Positions 9,253-17,919 of a stretch of DNA of 41,364 bases are shown in pieces. The position numbers and the translations under genes are program-made. Position 1 is the first letter of the stretch, and each line of letters starts with the position of its first letter. Below the pieces are notes generated by a model that saw only the letters and a list, made by a program, of their open reading frames with translations, had not been told where the DNA came from and ran no database searches. This DNA comes from Phycisphaerales bacterium. Its GTDB lineage: Bacteria > Planctomycetota > Phycisphaerae > Phycisphaerales > UBA1924. The stretch covers positions 1-41,364 of the forward strand of contig JAESRA010000013.1 of the NCBI GenBank assembly GCA_016764895.1, read 5' to 3'.

Positions 9253-10593
9253 CTATGGCTTTGGCTTGTAGTCATCGATGGTTTGTGGTGTATTCATTAC
9301 ATCGACCGAGAGGATCTGGGTTACGCCATTGCCTATATCTGGAGTGGTTTTGATTCCGTAGAGCCCGGGAAAGCCGTAGGCTTTGTAGTTGACTGGTGGG
9401 TGAAAGTAGTATGACACAGGGATGACATTGTGCAGGTAGTCGTGTGTGCCGAAGTAGTCCCAGTTTTGCTCGTACACATTTGCCCCTCGCCCGTTGTCTC
9501 TGAGCCGATCGAGATCGATGGGGATCCAGAGTATTTGATCTCGGGCTTTGTCGTAGAGTGCGAATTCGACAATCACGATGATGCGTTCGTCGAGTGTGAT
9601 TTTAATTGAGTTGTCATAGCACACAACCGTTCTTGCGGGCACGCCTGCGGTTCTGAGTACGGCAGTGAGCAGCATGGACATATCGAGCATCGAGGAACCG
9701 GCGGGGTCAAGGGCTACCTGATCTGCTGAGCGTACATTGAACCCGGACCATGATGAGAGCGGGGATGATGAGAAGCCGTTTACGAATGAGCGAATTGCTC
9801 CGATATGAAGCGTTGGTGCCAGTTGTGATTGGCCTCGCTCAACACGGACATAATCGAGTACCTTTCCGGTGAGATATTTGGTCAATGTGACTTGGCTGAT
9901 GGATTTGGGATCATTGCCTTCGGTCCATTGGTCAACGAGCCGGACGAGTTGGTCTTGCCCTTCGGGGTCGATGGGGTCGCTGATGCGATCGATGGTTGGG
10001 GTTAGAAACAGCGTTGCTTCTTCTGGCCAAGTTTGAGGCCAGGGGATTTCTTTGGCGAGTTTTTCATCAAATACGGTGTCGGCGGTCACGATGTGGGAGA
10101 CCTGGGAGAAATACAGATGCCGTGTTCTTGTGTCGCGTTGGTTTGATCGCCACCAGACATACTTGGCGTGCGAATCTGGAGTTTGGAGTATTTCGGGTTC
10201 GGGTGTGTATTGGACATTGTCAATCCGGAGGACTGTTTGGATGTCTTCGTTTGGAGACCAGTAGAACCCGCCTTGGCGGACGATTGGATAGATGTATTCA
10301 AAGTCTTGAATATCCCAGGTCGCGGAGAGTTCTTCTCGAAACCCTGAGTTGTTTCTGTAGTAAATGCCGGCCTGGAGGATGACCTGAGACCTGAGATCCC
10401 ACCGCCAGGCATTCGCATGGCGGAAGTAAGGATTTGATTTCATTGGCGAGACAGCATCAGGATGCGACATGGTCTGAGCGTTGGCGTGCTGCTGACTCAT
10501 AAAACCAGTCGAGGCAATCAATACTGAAATGAAACGCGTGAAAGTTGTTGTTGGCATAATGGTCCCTTCGGTCTGTTGAGCCGGTCTGTTCAA
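9253..10593 (-). CDS. Secreted transglutaminase-like fold protein, probable non-canonical active site
   Basis: Signal-peptide-like MPTTTFTRFISVLIASTGFMSQQHANAQ (internal start near 10557); SSMLDMSMLLTAVLRTAGVPARTVVCYD ... IVEFALYDKARDQILWIPIDLDRL resembles the transglutaminase core. Confidence 0.65.
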   Translation of the reverse strand: MNRPAQQTEGTIMPTTTFTRFISVLIASTGFMSQQHANAQTMSHPDAVSPMKSNPYFRHANAWRWDLRSQVILQAGIYYRNNSGFREELSATWDIQDFEYIYPIVRQGGFYWSPNEDIQTVLRIDNVQYTPEPEILQTPDSHAKYVWWRSNQRDTRTRHLYFSQVSHIVTADTVFDEKLAKEIPWPQTWPEEATLFLTPTIDRISDPIDPEGQDQLVRLVDQWTEGNDPKSISQVTLTKYLTGKVLDYVRVERGQSQLAPTLHIGAIRSFVNGFSSSPLSSWSGFNVRSADQVALDPAGSSMLDMSMLLTAVLRTAGVPARTVVCYDNSIKITLDERIIVIVEFALYDKARDQILWIPIDLDRLRDNGRGANVYEQNWDYFGTHDYLHNVIPVSYYFHPPVNYKAYGFPGLYGIKTTPDIGNGVTQILSVDVMNTPQTIDDYKPKP

Positions 10594-10683
10594 TAATACG
10601 GGCTCAAATGGTGTTGGTTTCGGAGGGGCTTTGTTCGTGTAGGGAACTATGATCTTGGAGTCCCGTTCATAAGGAGAACTCAG

Positions 10684-12150
10684 TTGACCACCGCACCCTC
10701 AGGCATCGAGATGACACGCGTTGAAAAAGATTCTATGGGCGAGATGACCGTCCCCGCTGATGTACTCTATGGAGCTTCTACACAGCGGGCGGTACTCAAT
10801 TTTCCGGTTTCGGGGCGTCCTGTGCCTGAGACCATGATCCGGGCCTTTGCGATTCTCAAGACGGCGACCGCCAATGCCAATACAAAGCTCGGAAAGCTTC
10901 CTGATGCCAAGCGAGAGCGGATCGTTGGGGCGTGCGATCAGATTCTGGGTGGGCTTGATGAACATGGCGGGATTGAACGCCACTTTCCGATCGACATTTT
11001 CCAGACCGGATCAGGAACCTCGACCAATATGAATGTCAACGAGGTGGTCGCCAACCTGGTGTGCATCGCCAATGGGGTGGCGATCGGATCAAGTAAAGAC
11101 GCTGAGTACCTCAGCGGCGATGCCTCGATCCATCCCAATGACCATGTCAATATGGGCCAATCGAGCAACGATACCTTCCCCACTGCGATGCACATCGCTG
11201 CGGCGATCGGGATCAAAGACCGCTTGCTTCCTGCGGTGCAATCACTCGCCAAAGCCCTTGAAAACAAGGCCAAAGAGTGGGATGATGTGGTCAAAATCGG
11301 GCGGACACACCTGCAAGATGCCACGCCGATCCGGCTTGGGCAGGAGTTTAGTGGGTACGCCTCGCAGATGCGCCATGCTGAGGATCGGCTCAACCGTGCG
11401 CTGGGAACACTGGCCGAACTGGCGATCGGCGGGACGGCAGTCGGAACCGGGATCAACACGCATCCTGATTTCAGCGGGTTGATTGCCAAGGAACTGACCA
11501 CCCGCTGTGGCATTGAGTTTCGCGAGGCCGACAATCATTTTGAGGCCCAGCATGCTAAGGACGGGTATGTGGAGGTTTCGGGGATGCTGCGGACAATCGC
11601 GGTGAGTATGTCCAAGATCGCCAATGACATCCGCTGGTTGGGGTCTGGGCCTCGATGCGGGATTGGTGAGCTCAAGTTGCCTGCGGTGCAGCCTGGATCG
11701 AGCATTATGCCTGGGAAGGTGAATCCGGTGATTTGCGAGGCCGTGGTGATGGCGAGTTGTCAGGTGATGGGGAATGATGTTGCGGTGACTGCTGGCGGGT
11801 TTGGCGGGATTGGGTCGCTTTTGGATTTAAATGTTGCGATGCCGATGATGGCGGCGAATCTGCTGGATTCGATCCAGTTGCTGACCGGGTCATGCACGAT
11901 TTTTGAAGAGAAACTTATCAAGGACCTTGAGCCTGATCGTGAGCGGTGCGGGGAGTTGATTGAGGGCTCGCTTGCGATGTGTACAAGTCTTGTGCCTGTC
12001 ATTGGTTATGATGCTTCTGCCAAGCTTGCGTATGCGGCGTATGAGCAGGGTAAAACCGTACGGGAACTGGCATTGGAGCAGGGTGATTTGGATGCTGAGC
12101 GTCTCAATGAATTGCTGGATCCGGGCTCTATGACCCGTCCGGCTCCCTAA
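10684..12150 (+). CDS. fumC: Class II fumarate hydratase
   Basis: GSGTSTNMNVNEV, GQSSNDTFPTAMHIA, GRTHLQDATPI, GSSIMPGKVNPVICEA; TTG start. Confidence 0.96.
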   Translation: MTTAPSGIEMTRVEKDSMGEMTVPADVLYGASTQRAVLNFPVSGRPVPETMIRAFAILKTATANANTKLGKLPDAKRERIVGACDQILGGLDEHGGIERHFPIDIFQTGSGTSTNMNVNEVVANLVCIANGVAIGSSKDAEYLSGDASIHPNDHVNMGQSSNDTFPTAMHIAAAIGIKDRLLPAVQSLAKALENKAKEWDDVVKIGRTHLQDATPIRLGQEFSGYASQMRHAEDRLNRALGTLAELAIGGTAVGTGINTHPDFSGLIAKELTTRCGIEFREADNHFEAQHAKDGYVEVSGMLRTIAVSMSKIANDIRWLGSGPRCGIGELKLPAVQPGSSIMPGKVNPVICEAVVMASCQVMGNDVAVTAGGFGGIGSLLDLNVAMPMMAANLLDSIQLLTGSCTIFEEKLIKDLEPDRERCGELIEGSLAMCTSLVPVIGYDASAKLAYAAYEQGKTVRELALEQGDLDAERLNELLDPGSMTRPAP

Positions 12151-12420
12151 CGCTGTCGGCGGCCGCCGGCTTTGATTTCCAAAGTCAATTGCGGAACCAG
12201 AGCCCAGTAACCAACGAATAGGAAGCGGCTGCGTGGAGTTCTCCCCTGATGCTCCTGATCGCATAGCGATTGTGGCCTGCTCGACGAGTGGATTGATCCA
12301 CAATTCAAGCAAGAGAATCATGCAATAACTCGCCTACGAGGCTGATTATGCGATATGATGGTGACAACACATAAACCCTCACACACGATGAACCGTGATA
12401 GTCAATAATTGGAGCATTTC

Positions 12421-15400
12421 ATGCGATCTGAAAAGAGTCGATCCACCCTTTCCCGTCCTGTAGCGACCGCCATGATATTTTTGGCGAGTGGTTTGGCGTG
12501 TTCGCTGGCGATGGCCGAGCCTGCTGCTCAGGCTGGGCAACTTGAGAGCGTGCAGGTCAAAGGCCGTGCTGTTCAATCTGTGCAGATTGACAATCTTGAG
12601 GCGGCTACTTCCAAAGGCACTGTGATCAGTGCCAATGGCGTGGTGACTGCGTATTTTTTCAATAAGGATGTTGTCGTCCAGGCAACGGATTGGTCGGCTG
12701 TGCAAGCTGTGATCGGTGGGATGCCTGGCGTGACATTTGGGCGGGCACTTGGCAATCGTGGTCGATTCCATGTGATCGAGACCCCGAGTGTTGGCGTAGC
12801 CTTTGAGGTGCAGAAGGCACTGAGCGGGATTGATGGGGTGATGAGTGTTCAAGTTGACTCCGGGCCGACCAAGAGTGGTCGACAGGGCGAGTTGATGAAC
12901 ACCATGATCGCTAGCCGGGCGATTGCTGCGAGCAATGCAGCATACATGAATGCCAAGGCCAATATCGGGGTTATTCCGGTGGATTCGGGTTCGGATCCGG
13001 CGTCCATCCCTTTATCACAATGGCACTTCTCTAACACCGCTGGTGGGCCTGGGAGCCATGCGAATCCTACTCGCAGTCATGACAACAATATTCTTGAGTC
13101 GATTTACAGCACCGACATGCTCACGGGAACTGGGGTAGTTGTGGGGCTTTCCTCAATCGCTTACAATGTCCACCTTGATGTCAATCACATCGAACTGGTC
13201 AGCCCGACTCGAGACGGCGGCTACCGGGAGGATCTTTCACAACCATTCGATCCCAATCTCACGCTTGATGACGATCCAATCACCGGATTTGCTGGCATTA
13301 TCGCTGCTGAGAGAACCGAGCCACCGGTTGCCAACGATCTCCAGGGTGTCTCGCCGGGCGCGGGTGTCGCGACCATGTTCCGCGGCCCAACCCCTCTGTT
13401 TGAATCGCAGGCGTACGAGTGGAACTGGAACGAGATCGACATCAAAGTCCATGAAATATCCGGCGAATATGATGTGCCGGGTGCTATGTATAACCGGAAT
13501 CGACAGAATGAGTATGTCAGCGATTCGTTTAAAAATTCAATACGGTTTGGGCGAGGCAGACTGGGCACAATCCATATCTTTGGAACGGGCGTGGGCTTCA
13601 ATCTGCTTCCAGACCCATACCGGGATTACACCGATGGTGGCACCGGACCGACCAGTCAGCTATGGGATGTGATTGGGTTGAACCCCAACAAGGTTGGTGT
13701 AAGTCAGTCCAATAGATATTTGACACAAACAGAGGGGGCTGCAGGACCACTACCGGATTTTGCAACTACACCTTTATTCAGAAACTTTTTTCTGCCCCAC
13801 ATTGAACAGTTCTATGTTGGGGGCCAGACTCATCAGTTCCCGCTGGCCAATGATCGCACTTCACTGATTATCCAAACGGTCTCTGAAGATGGCAACAGCA
13901 ACTCACTCGGGGCAATCGGGCCAGGCGTTTTTGCCTCATTCTTTGCCGGGTCATCAAATGATCTTTTCTCATTTGACCAGAGCATCTCTGGGCGAGGAAT
14001 CATGACGATCTCAGGAGAGGGCGACCCTGACAACCCCCTCCCTGCTGAGCCGGGCCCAGGCTTCCTCGCCTCAGCACAGGGATTCTCCGGCGATATGACC
14101 GGTGCCTCGGTGGCGGCCGGGGTTATTGCCCTGATGCTTGAAGCCAATCCGGGTCTGAGAATCCGTGATATTCAGCATATCTTCTTTGAATCGATTCAAG
14201 AAAGCACAAAAATCAGTGCCGTCAAATGGCCAAACTTTGAAAGCCAACGCAACTACTATGGATTCTTTGCTGATCCCAGGGCCGACATTGGGGCTTCATT
14301 AAACGCTTCATTCTGGCAGCTCAACACCGCATTCTACAATAATCCTGACGCGGTGCCACCAGTTGTCAATCAAACGATCCGCCACTCCGATCAGTACGGA
14401 TTTGGTGTTGTCGATGCAAATCTCGCCATTCAAAAAGCCAGGACATGGACTGGTCTGCCTCAGCTTGTTCTTCTGGATTCTGGAATCGTTGGCGATATCA
14501 ATGATGACCAGCAGACGCCAAATCCCGATGATCTGCGGGTGCCGTTCGAAATTGAAGACGCGGAGTGGGATGTCATCATTGATGCCGAGGAAGAAGCCGG
14601 AGACCCGGACCCTACTCCAACCGACGGCGTGAGTATCGATGGGAGTGCCGGTATGATATTCTTTACTGGAGCAGGTTTTTCAATCTGTATCCGTCAAAAT
14701 ATTCTGATTGAAAGCATTGTGCTCGAACTGACCATTGAAGGCGAAGGCAGCAATGATCTGTATATTGAACTTCAAAGCCCGACAGGGACCCGATCAACCC
14801 TGGCATTGCCAACAACACTCAACCCCACAGGGATGTCTCCTGAGACCGATGCCGTCGATCCTCCCGATGAAGGCTTTAACTCGGGCAGATACAACGACAC
14901 CGATTATGCGTACTACCAACACCCATTCCTGACACACAAGTACTGGGGCGAACTCTCAGGCGGTCGCTGGCAGGTCAGGTTTGTCGACCTTGGCCCAGAC
15001 ATCATCAACCCAGAGGGTGTTGAGCCCGGTCCTGCTTCAGTAGTCAATCCGGCAATCTTTCCAAATCCCGGTGCCGATATGATTATTGATCTCGGCGAAA
15101 TCGGGATTCCAGGCGATGCAACCCGATCGGGAAAGACCGTCGTGGCATTCCGCCTCAAAGTCTATGGCACTGAGATTGGTGTTCAACCATTCTTGGGCTG
15201 TCCTCCTGGTGAGACATCATGCCCTGGAGACCTGAACGGTGACGGACGGATTGATCTTACTGATCTTCATCTTTTCTTAGCCTGGTACACGGCAGGTGAT
15301 GCCAGAGCTGACCTGACTGGGGATGGCAATATTGACTTCTCTGATATCCAAGCATACCTTGGCCTGTTCCAGCCGGGGTTCTGTACAACGGGCGATTCGC

Positions 15401-15474
15401 CGTTTACTGGCGGGCGTCCAATCCCAGGGGGCCAAACCCCTTCGGACAACAACCCACCAACCCGTCCAATCTGA
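12421..15474 (+). CDS. Secreted S8/kexin-like protein with P-domain and C-terminal dockerin; likely degenerate catalytic centre
   Basis: Signal peptide; kexin-like DP...QWHF entry, GTGVVVGL, GFAGIIAAE, TGASVAAGVIALMLEANPGLRIRDIQHI; P-domain (IESIVLELTIEGEGSNDLYIELQSPTGTRSTL...GGRWQVRFVD); dockerin DLNGDGRIDLTDLHLFLAWY...DLTGDGNIDFSDIQAYLGLF. Confidence 0.8.
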   Translation: MRSEKSRSTLSRPVATAMIFLASGLACSLAMAEPAAQAGQLESVQVKGRAVQSVQIDNLEAATSKGTVISANGVVTAYFFNKDVVVQATDWSAVQAVIGGMPGVTFGRALGNRGRFHVIETPSVGVAFEVQKALSGIDGVMSVQVDSGPTKSGRQGELMNTMIASRAIAASNAAYMNAKANIGVIPVDSGSDPASIPLSQWHFSNTAGGPGSHANPTRSHDNNILESIYSTDMLTGTGVVVGLSSIAYNVHLDVNHIELVSPTRDGGYREDLSQPFDPNLTLDDDPITGFAGIIAAERTEPPVANDLQGVSPGAGVATMFRGPTPLFESQAYEWNWNEIDIKVHEISGEYDVPGAMYNRNRQNEYVSDSFKNSIRFGRGRLGTIHIFGTGVGFNLLPDPYRDYTDGGTGPTSQLWDVIGLNPNKVGVSQSNRYLTQTEGAAGPLPDFATTPLFRNFFLPHIEQFYVGGQTHQFPLANDRTSLIIQTVSEDGNSNSLGAIGPGVFASFFAGSSNDLFSFDQSISGRGIMTISGEGDPDNPLPAEPGPGFLASAQGFSGDMTGASVAAGVIALMLEANPGLRIRDIQHIFFESIQESTKISAVKWPNFESQRNYYGFFADPRADIGASLNASFWQLNTAFYNNPDAVPPVVNQTIRHSDQYGFGVVDANLAIQKARTWTGLPQLVLLDSGIVGDINDDQQTPNPDDLRVPFEIEDAEWDVIIDAEEEAGDPDPTPTDGVSIDGSAGMIFFTGAGFSICIRQNILIESIVLELTIEGEGSNDLYIELQSPTGTRSTLALPTTLNPTGMSPETDAVDPPDEGFNSGRYNDTDYAYYQHPFLTHKYWGELSGGRWQVRFVDLGPDIINPEGVEPGPASVVNPAIFPNPGADMIIDLGEIGIPGDATRSGKTVVAFRLKVYGTEIGVQPFLGCPPGETSCPGDLNGDGRIDLTDLHLFLAWYTAGDARADLTGDGNIDFSDIQAYLGLFQPGFCTTGDSPFTGGRPIPGGQTPSDNNPPTRPI

Positions 15475-15509
15475 TCGGTTAGATTGAATATTTAGGAATC
15501 TCCTCAAAG

Positions 15510-15540
15510 CAGCGTGCTCGATTGGCACGCTGTTTTTTTA
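15510..15540 (+). terminator. Rho-independent terminator of the kexin-like gene
   Basis: CAGCGTGC-TCGATTG-GCACGCTG followed by TTTTTTT. Confidence 0.92.
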
Positions 15541-15620
15541 TGCCTCCAGCACCACTCACCACCGATGACAGATCGTAGAGAACGATTCGGCCTATAGGGG
15601 TTGTGCCTGATGGCTCTGAA

Positions 15621-15734
15621 GGGTGCCCCGCTGGTGGATTCTTATCCACCTGCGGGTCTTGGTGGTACAAAAAACATCTGGCGGTCAAAGACCCGAAGGT
15701 GGCACCCCCCAAAAAGCCCACCATCGGGGCACCC
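15621..15734. repeat. Structured intergenic repeat element, copy 1
   Basis: 10-bp perfect terminal inverted repeats GGGTGCCCCG/CGGGGCACCC; internal hairpin CCCGC-T-GGTGGAT-TCTT-ATCCACC-T-GCGGG; aligns with copy at 39992-40102. Confidence 0.85.
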
Positions 15735-15793
15735 AGAGAAGAAAACTTGGAGTCGTCAGACACGGCCTAGATGTCGATCAGTGCTGGGCGATG

Positions 15794-15829
15794 TAAAAGC
15801 GGCTCCGATGTTTCAACATCGGAGCCGCT
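15794..15829 (-). terminator. Long perfect hairpin, probable terminator of the minus-strand endonuclease gene
   Basis: AGCGGCTCCGATGT-TTCA-ACATCGGAGCCGCT (14-bp perfect stem); short T-tract on the minus strand (AAAA 15795-15798 on plus). Confidence 0.7.
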
Positions 15830-15891
15830 GGGAATGTATTTGGATCATGCGGTTGAACGGGGATCAAATGACCACTCGTTCAAGCGATTTG

Positions 15892-17619
15892 TTATGGGCA
15901 TCCTGTCGTGAATGCACTGAGGAATGCTGAGATATCGAAGAAGTCAAAGACCATGTCGCCATTCATGTCGGCTGCTGGGTCTTGCGAGCTGAAGGCCGAG
16001 AGGAATGCGGAGATATCGAAGAAGTCGAGCACTCCGAATGGGGCTGCGAAATCTGCTGCTCCACAGGTTGCGCCGGTGACTTCGCCGATCAGGTTGACGA
16101 TCAGGTCATCGCCTGAGGCGGCCGTACCAAAGAGTGATTCATCGTTGACCGCTTTGAAGGTATAGGTCGCGGCAAATGCCCCGAAAGCCGCGTCTGAGAG
16201 GGTTGCTTGGATGGTTTGGCTGGACTGGGCTGGGATTGATGTGACCGATGAGAAGTCTGTGGTCAACTCGGCGGTGTCGCCAACGGAAGAGATGAACTGG
16301 ACATCCATTGGGGCGCCGGTTGTCAGTTCTGCGATGTTGAAGAACTCGATGTTCTGCAGGGCATCTCCGGTCCCCAGAGCGATGATGCCCAGGTCGATGG
16401 TGATTTCATGGAGATTGCTGCCCGATGCCAGTGAGCCGTCTGATGGGTTGAAGATGTTGATTTGGATGGTGACGATGTCATCGCCGTCGTTGTCGCCGTT
16501 GCCGGCTCCGCCTTGGGTGGTGACATCGAGGTTGTCGATGACGACTTGCTCTACGCTGATCGAAGCGGTGTCAGTTGCCCCCGCTGGCAATGAGATGTTA
16601 AACTGGCTTGAATCGTTGGGTGTGTTCATCGGGAAGGCGTTTGGGTTGCCCCAGACGGAGGTTTCGATGCCTGCTGATGGTGTGACTGTGTAGTAGGTTC
16701 CGTCGCTGCCGTCTTTGTTGATGGTGATGGGGACTGAGCCGAGCGAGTCGCCTACGAGGGCGTTGAACTCGACGGTCATTGCTGAGGAGCCGTCGGCGTT
16801 TGATGCTCCGCCGACCCAGAGGGTGGAGTCGTTGCTTTGGTCAACATAGATGGACCAGACGAACTCTGGGTGATCTACGAATGCGTTTCGGTTGTTGGTA
16901 TAGAAGAATGGGTTGTAGGCGACATCGGACACGGCATGGTTCCGTCGGCGTTCAAAGGTGTCTGGGGCGTCGAGGTAGTGCCATGCGAGCAGGGCGTTGA
17001 GATCACCCATTTGGTTGCCTGAGGGGAATCCGTTGACCAGTGAGAGCCCAAGTGAGGTCCAGCGGGTGTCGGAATAGAAGAGGCTGCGGGCGATGTCGCC
17101 TTTGTCTACATCGCCTGGGAAGTAGTATGTCCCTAGGTTTCCGAAGGAGCCTGTTGTTGAGGCCGTGCCGAATGGTTTGTTGCTTCTTGAGGAGTTAATT
17201 GAGGGGTTGCAGGGGCGGAGTGCGTGTGGATCGCCCAGATTGCTACGGGAGGAGTTTGAGGCGCTGCCGGGCTGCCTGGACTGTGGCCAGACATGTTCAC
17301 GGTTCCATGTGGAGCCTTGATCCCAGACCGCTGAAACTGATGCTCCGTTGTAGACCAAGAGGATATTTCCGATTACATTGGGGTCTTCATCGATTTGTCG
17401 TGACATCACGCGGTAATCGCCATAGGCCCGTTGGATATGCCCTGAGGACATGGCGCTGGTGAGTTGGGATTTGAGGGTTGATCCTGTGCCTGTTGCGCCG
17501 TTGTAGTAGTTTGCGGGCGGATCGAACGGATCGGCTGCGATGGTTGTGCCTGCTGTTGCCAGCAAGAGAAGTATGGTGCACGAGAAAGGACTGGAACTGG
17601 TGACTTTGAATGGTTTCAT
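15892..17619 (-). CDS. Secreted endonuclease I family protein with C-terminal GC-type dockerin-like anchor
   Basis: Signal peptide MKPFKVTSSSPFSCTILLLLATAGTTIAA; STWNREHVWPQS, NLGDPHALRPCNPSINSSRSNKPF, DVDKGDIARSLFY; tail CGAADFAAPFGVLDFFDISAFLSAFSSQDPAADMNGDMVFDFFDISAFLSAFTTGCP. ORF extends to 17943 but start at 17619 is preferred. Confidence 0.88.
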   Translation of the reverse strand: MKPFKVTSSSPFSCTILLLLATAGTTIAADPFDPPANYYNGATGTGSTLKSQLTSAMSSGHIQRAYGDYRVMSRQIDEDPNVIGNILLVYNGASVSAVWDQGSTWNREHVWPQSRQPGSASNSSRSNLGDPHALRPCNPSINSSRSNKPFGTASTTGSFGNLGTYYFPGDVDKGDIARSLFYSDTRWTSLGLSLVNGFPSGNQMGDLNALLAWHYLDAPDTFERRRNHAVSDVAYNPFFYTNNRNAFVDHPEFVWSIYVDQSNDSTLWVGGASNADGSSAMTVEFNALVGDSLGSVPITINKDGSDGTYYTVTPSAGIETSVWGNPNAFPMNTPNDSSQFNISLPAGATDTASISVEQVVIDNLDVTTQGGAGNGDNDGDDIVTIQINIFNPSDGSLASGSNLHEITIDLGIIALGTGDALQNIEFFNIAELTTGAPMDVQFISSVGDTAELTTDFSSVTSIPAQSSQTIQATLSDAAFGAFAATYTFKAVNDESLFGTAASGDDLIVNLIGEVTGATCGAADFAAPFGVLDFFDISAFLSAFSSQDPAADMNGDMVFDFFDISAFLSAFTTGCP

Positions 17620-17919
17620 ACGAATAACTCTCCGCAGTACAGATCGGATGGTTCCGACTGTGTGTTCTGGTCTATGTGTTGAAAGCGAATAGGCAAATGC
17701 CAAATGCCTGTTAGGATACGACTGACCGAACCAGCATACACGACAAACGGCTTTGTTCATCGGAATTAGTCTGGTTTTCTGGCGAATTTTGGCGTTATCG
17801 GGATGCGTCAGGTCTGGCATTTGATCCAGTAAATTAGTAGCACAACACCCATTTGAGTATTTGTACTTGATGTATTTGTATCCGTGTGCGATGCCCAACA
17901 TTCCCCTACTATGGTGTTC

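Noticed and set aside
15601-15930. 109-aa ORF spanning the structured element
   Set aside because: Runs through the element, the following hairpin and the endonuclease 3' end; composition reflects repeat DNA
17857-17880. Direct repeat GTATTTGTA x2 spaced 15 bp upstream of addB
   Set aside because: Short and AT-rich; only two copies and no palindromy, so chance or a promoter-region coincidence cannot be excluded
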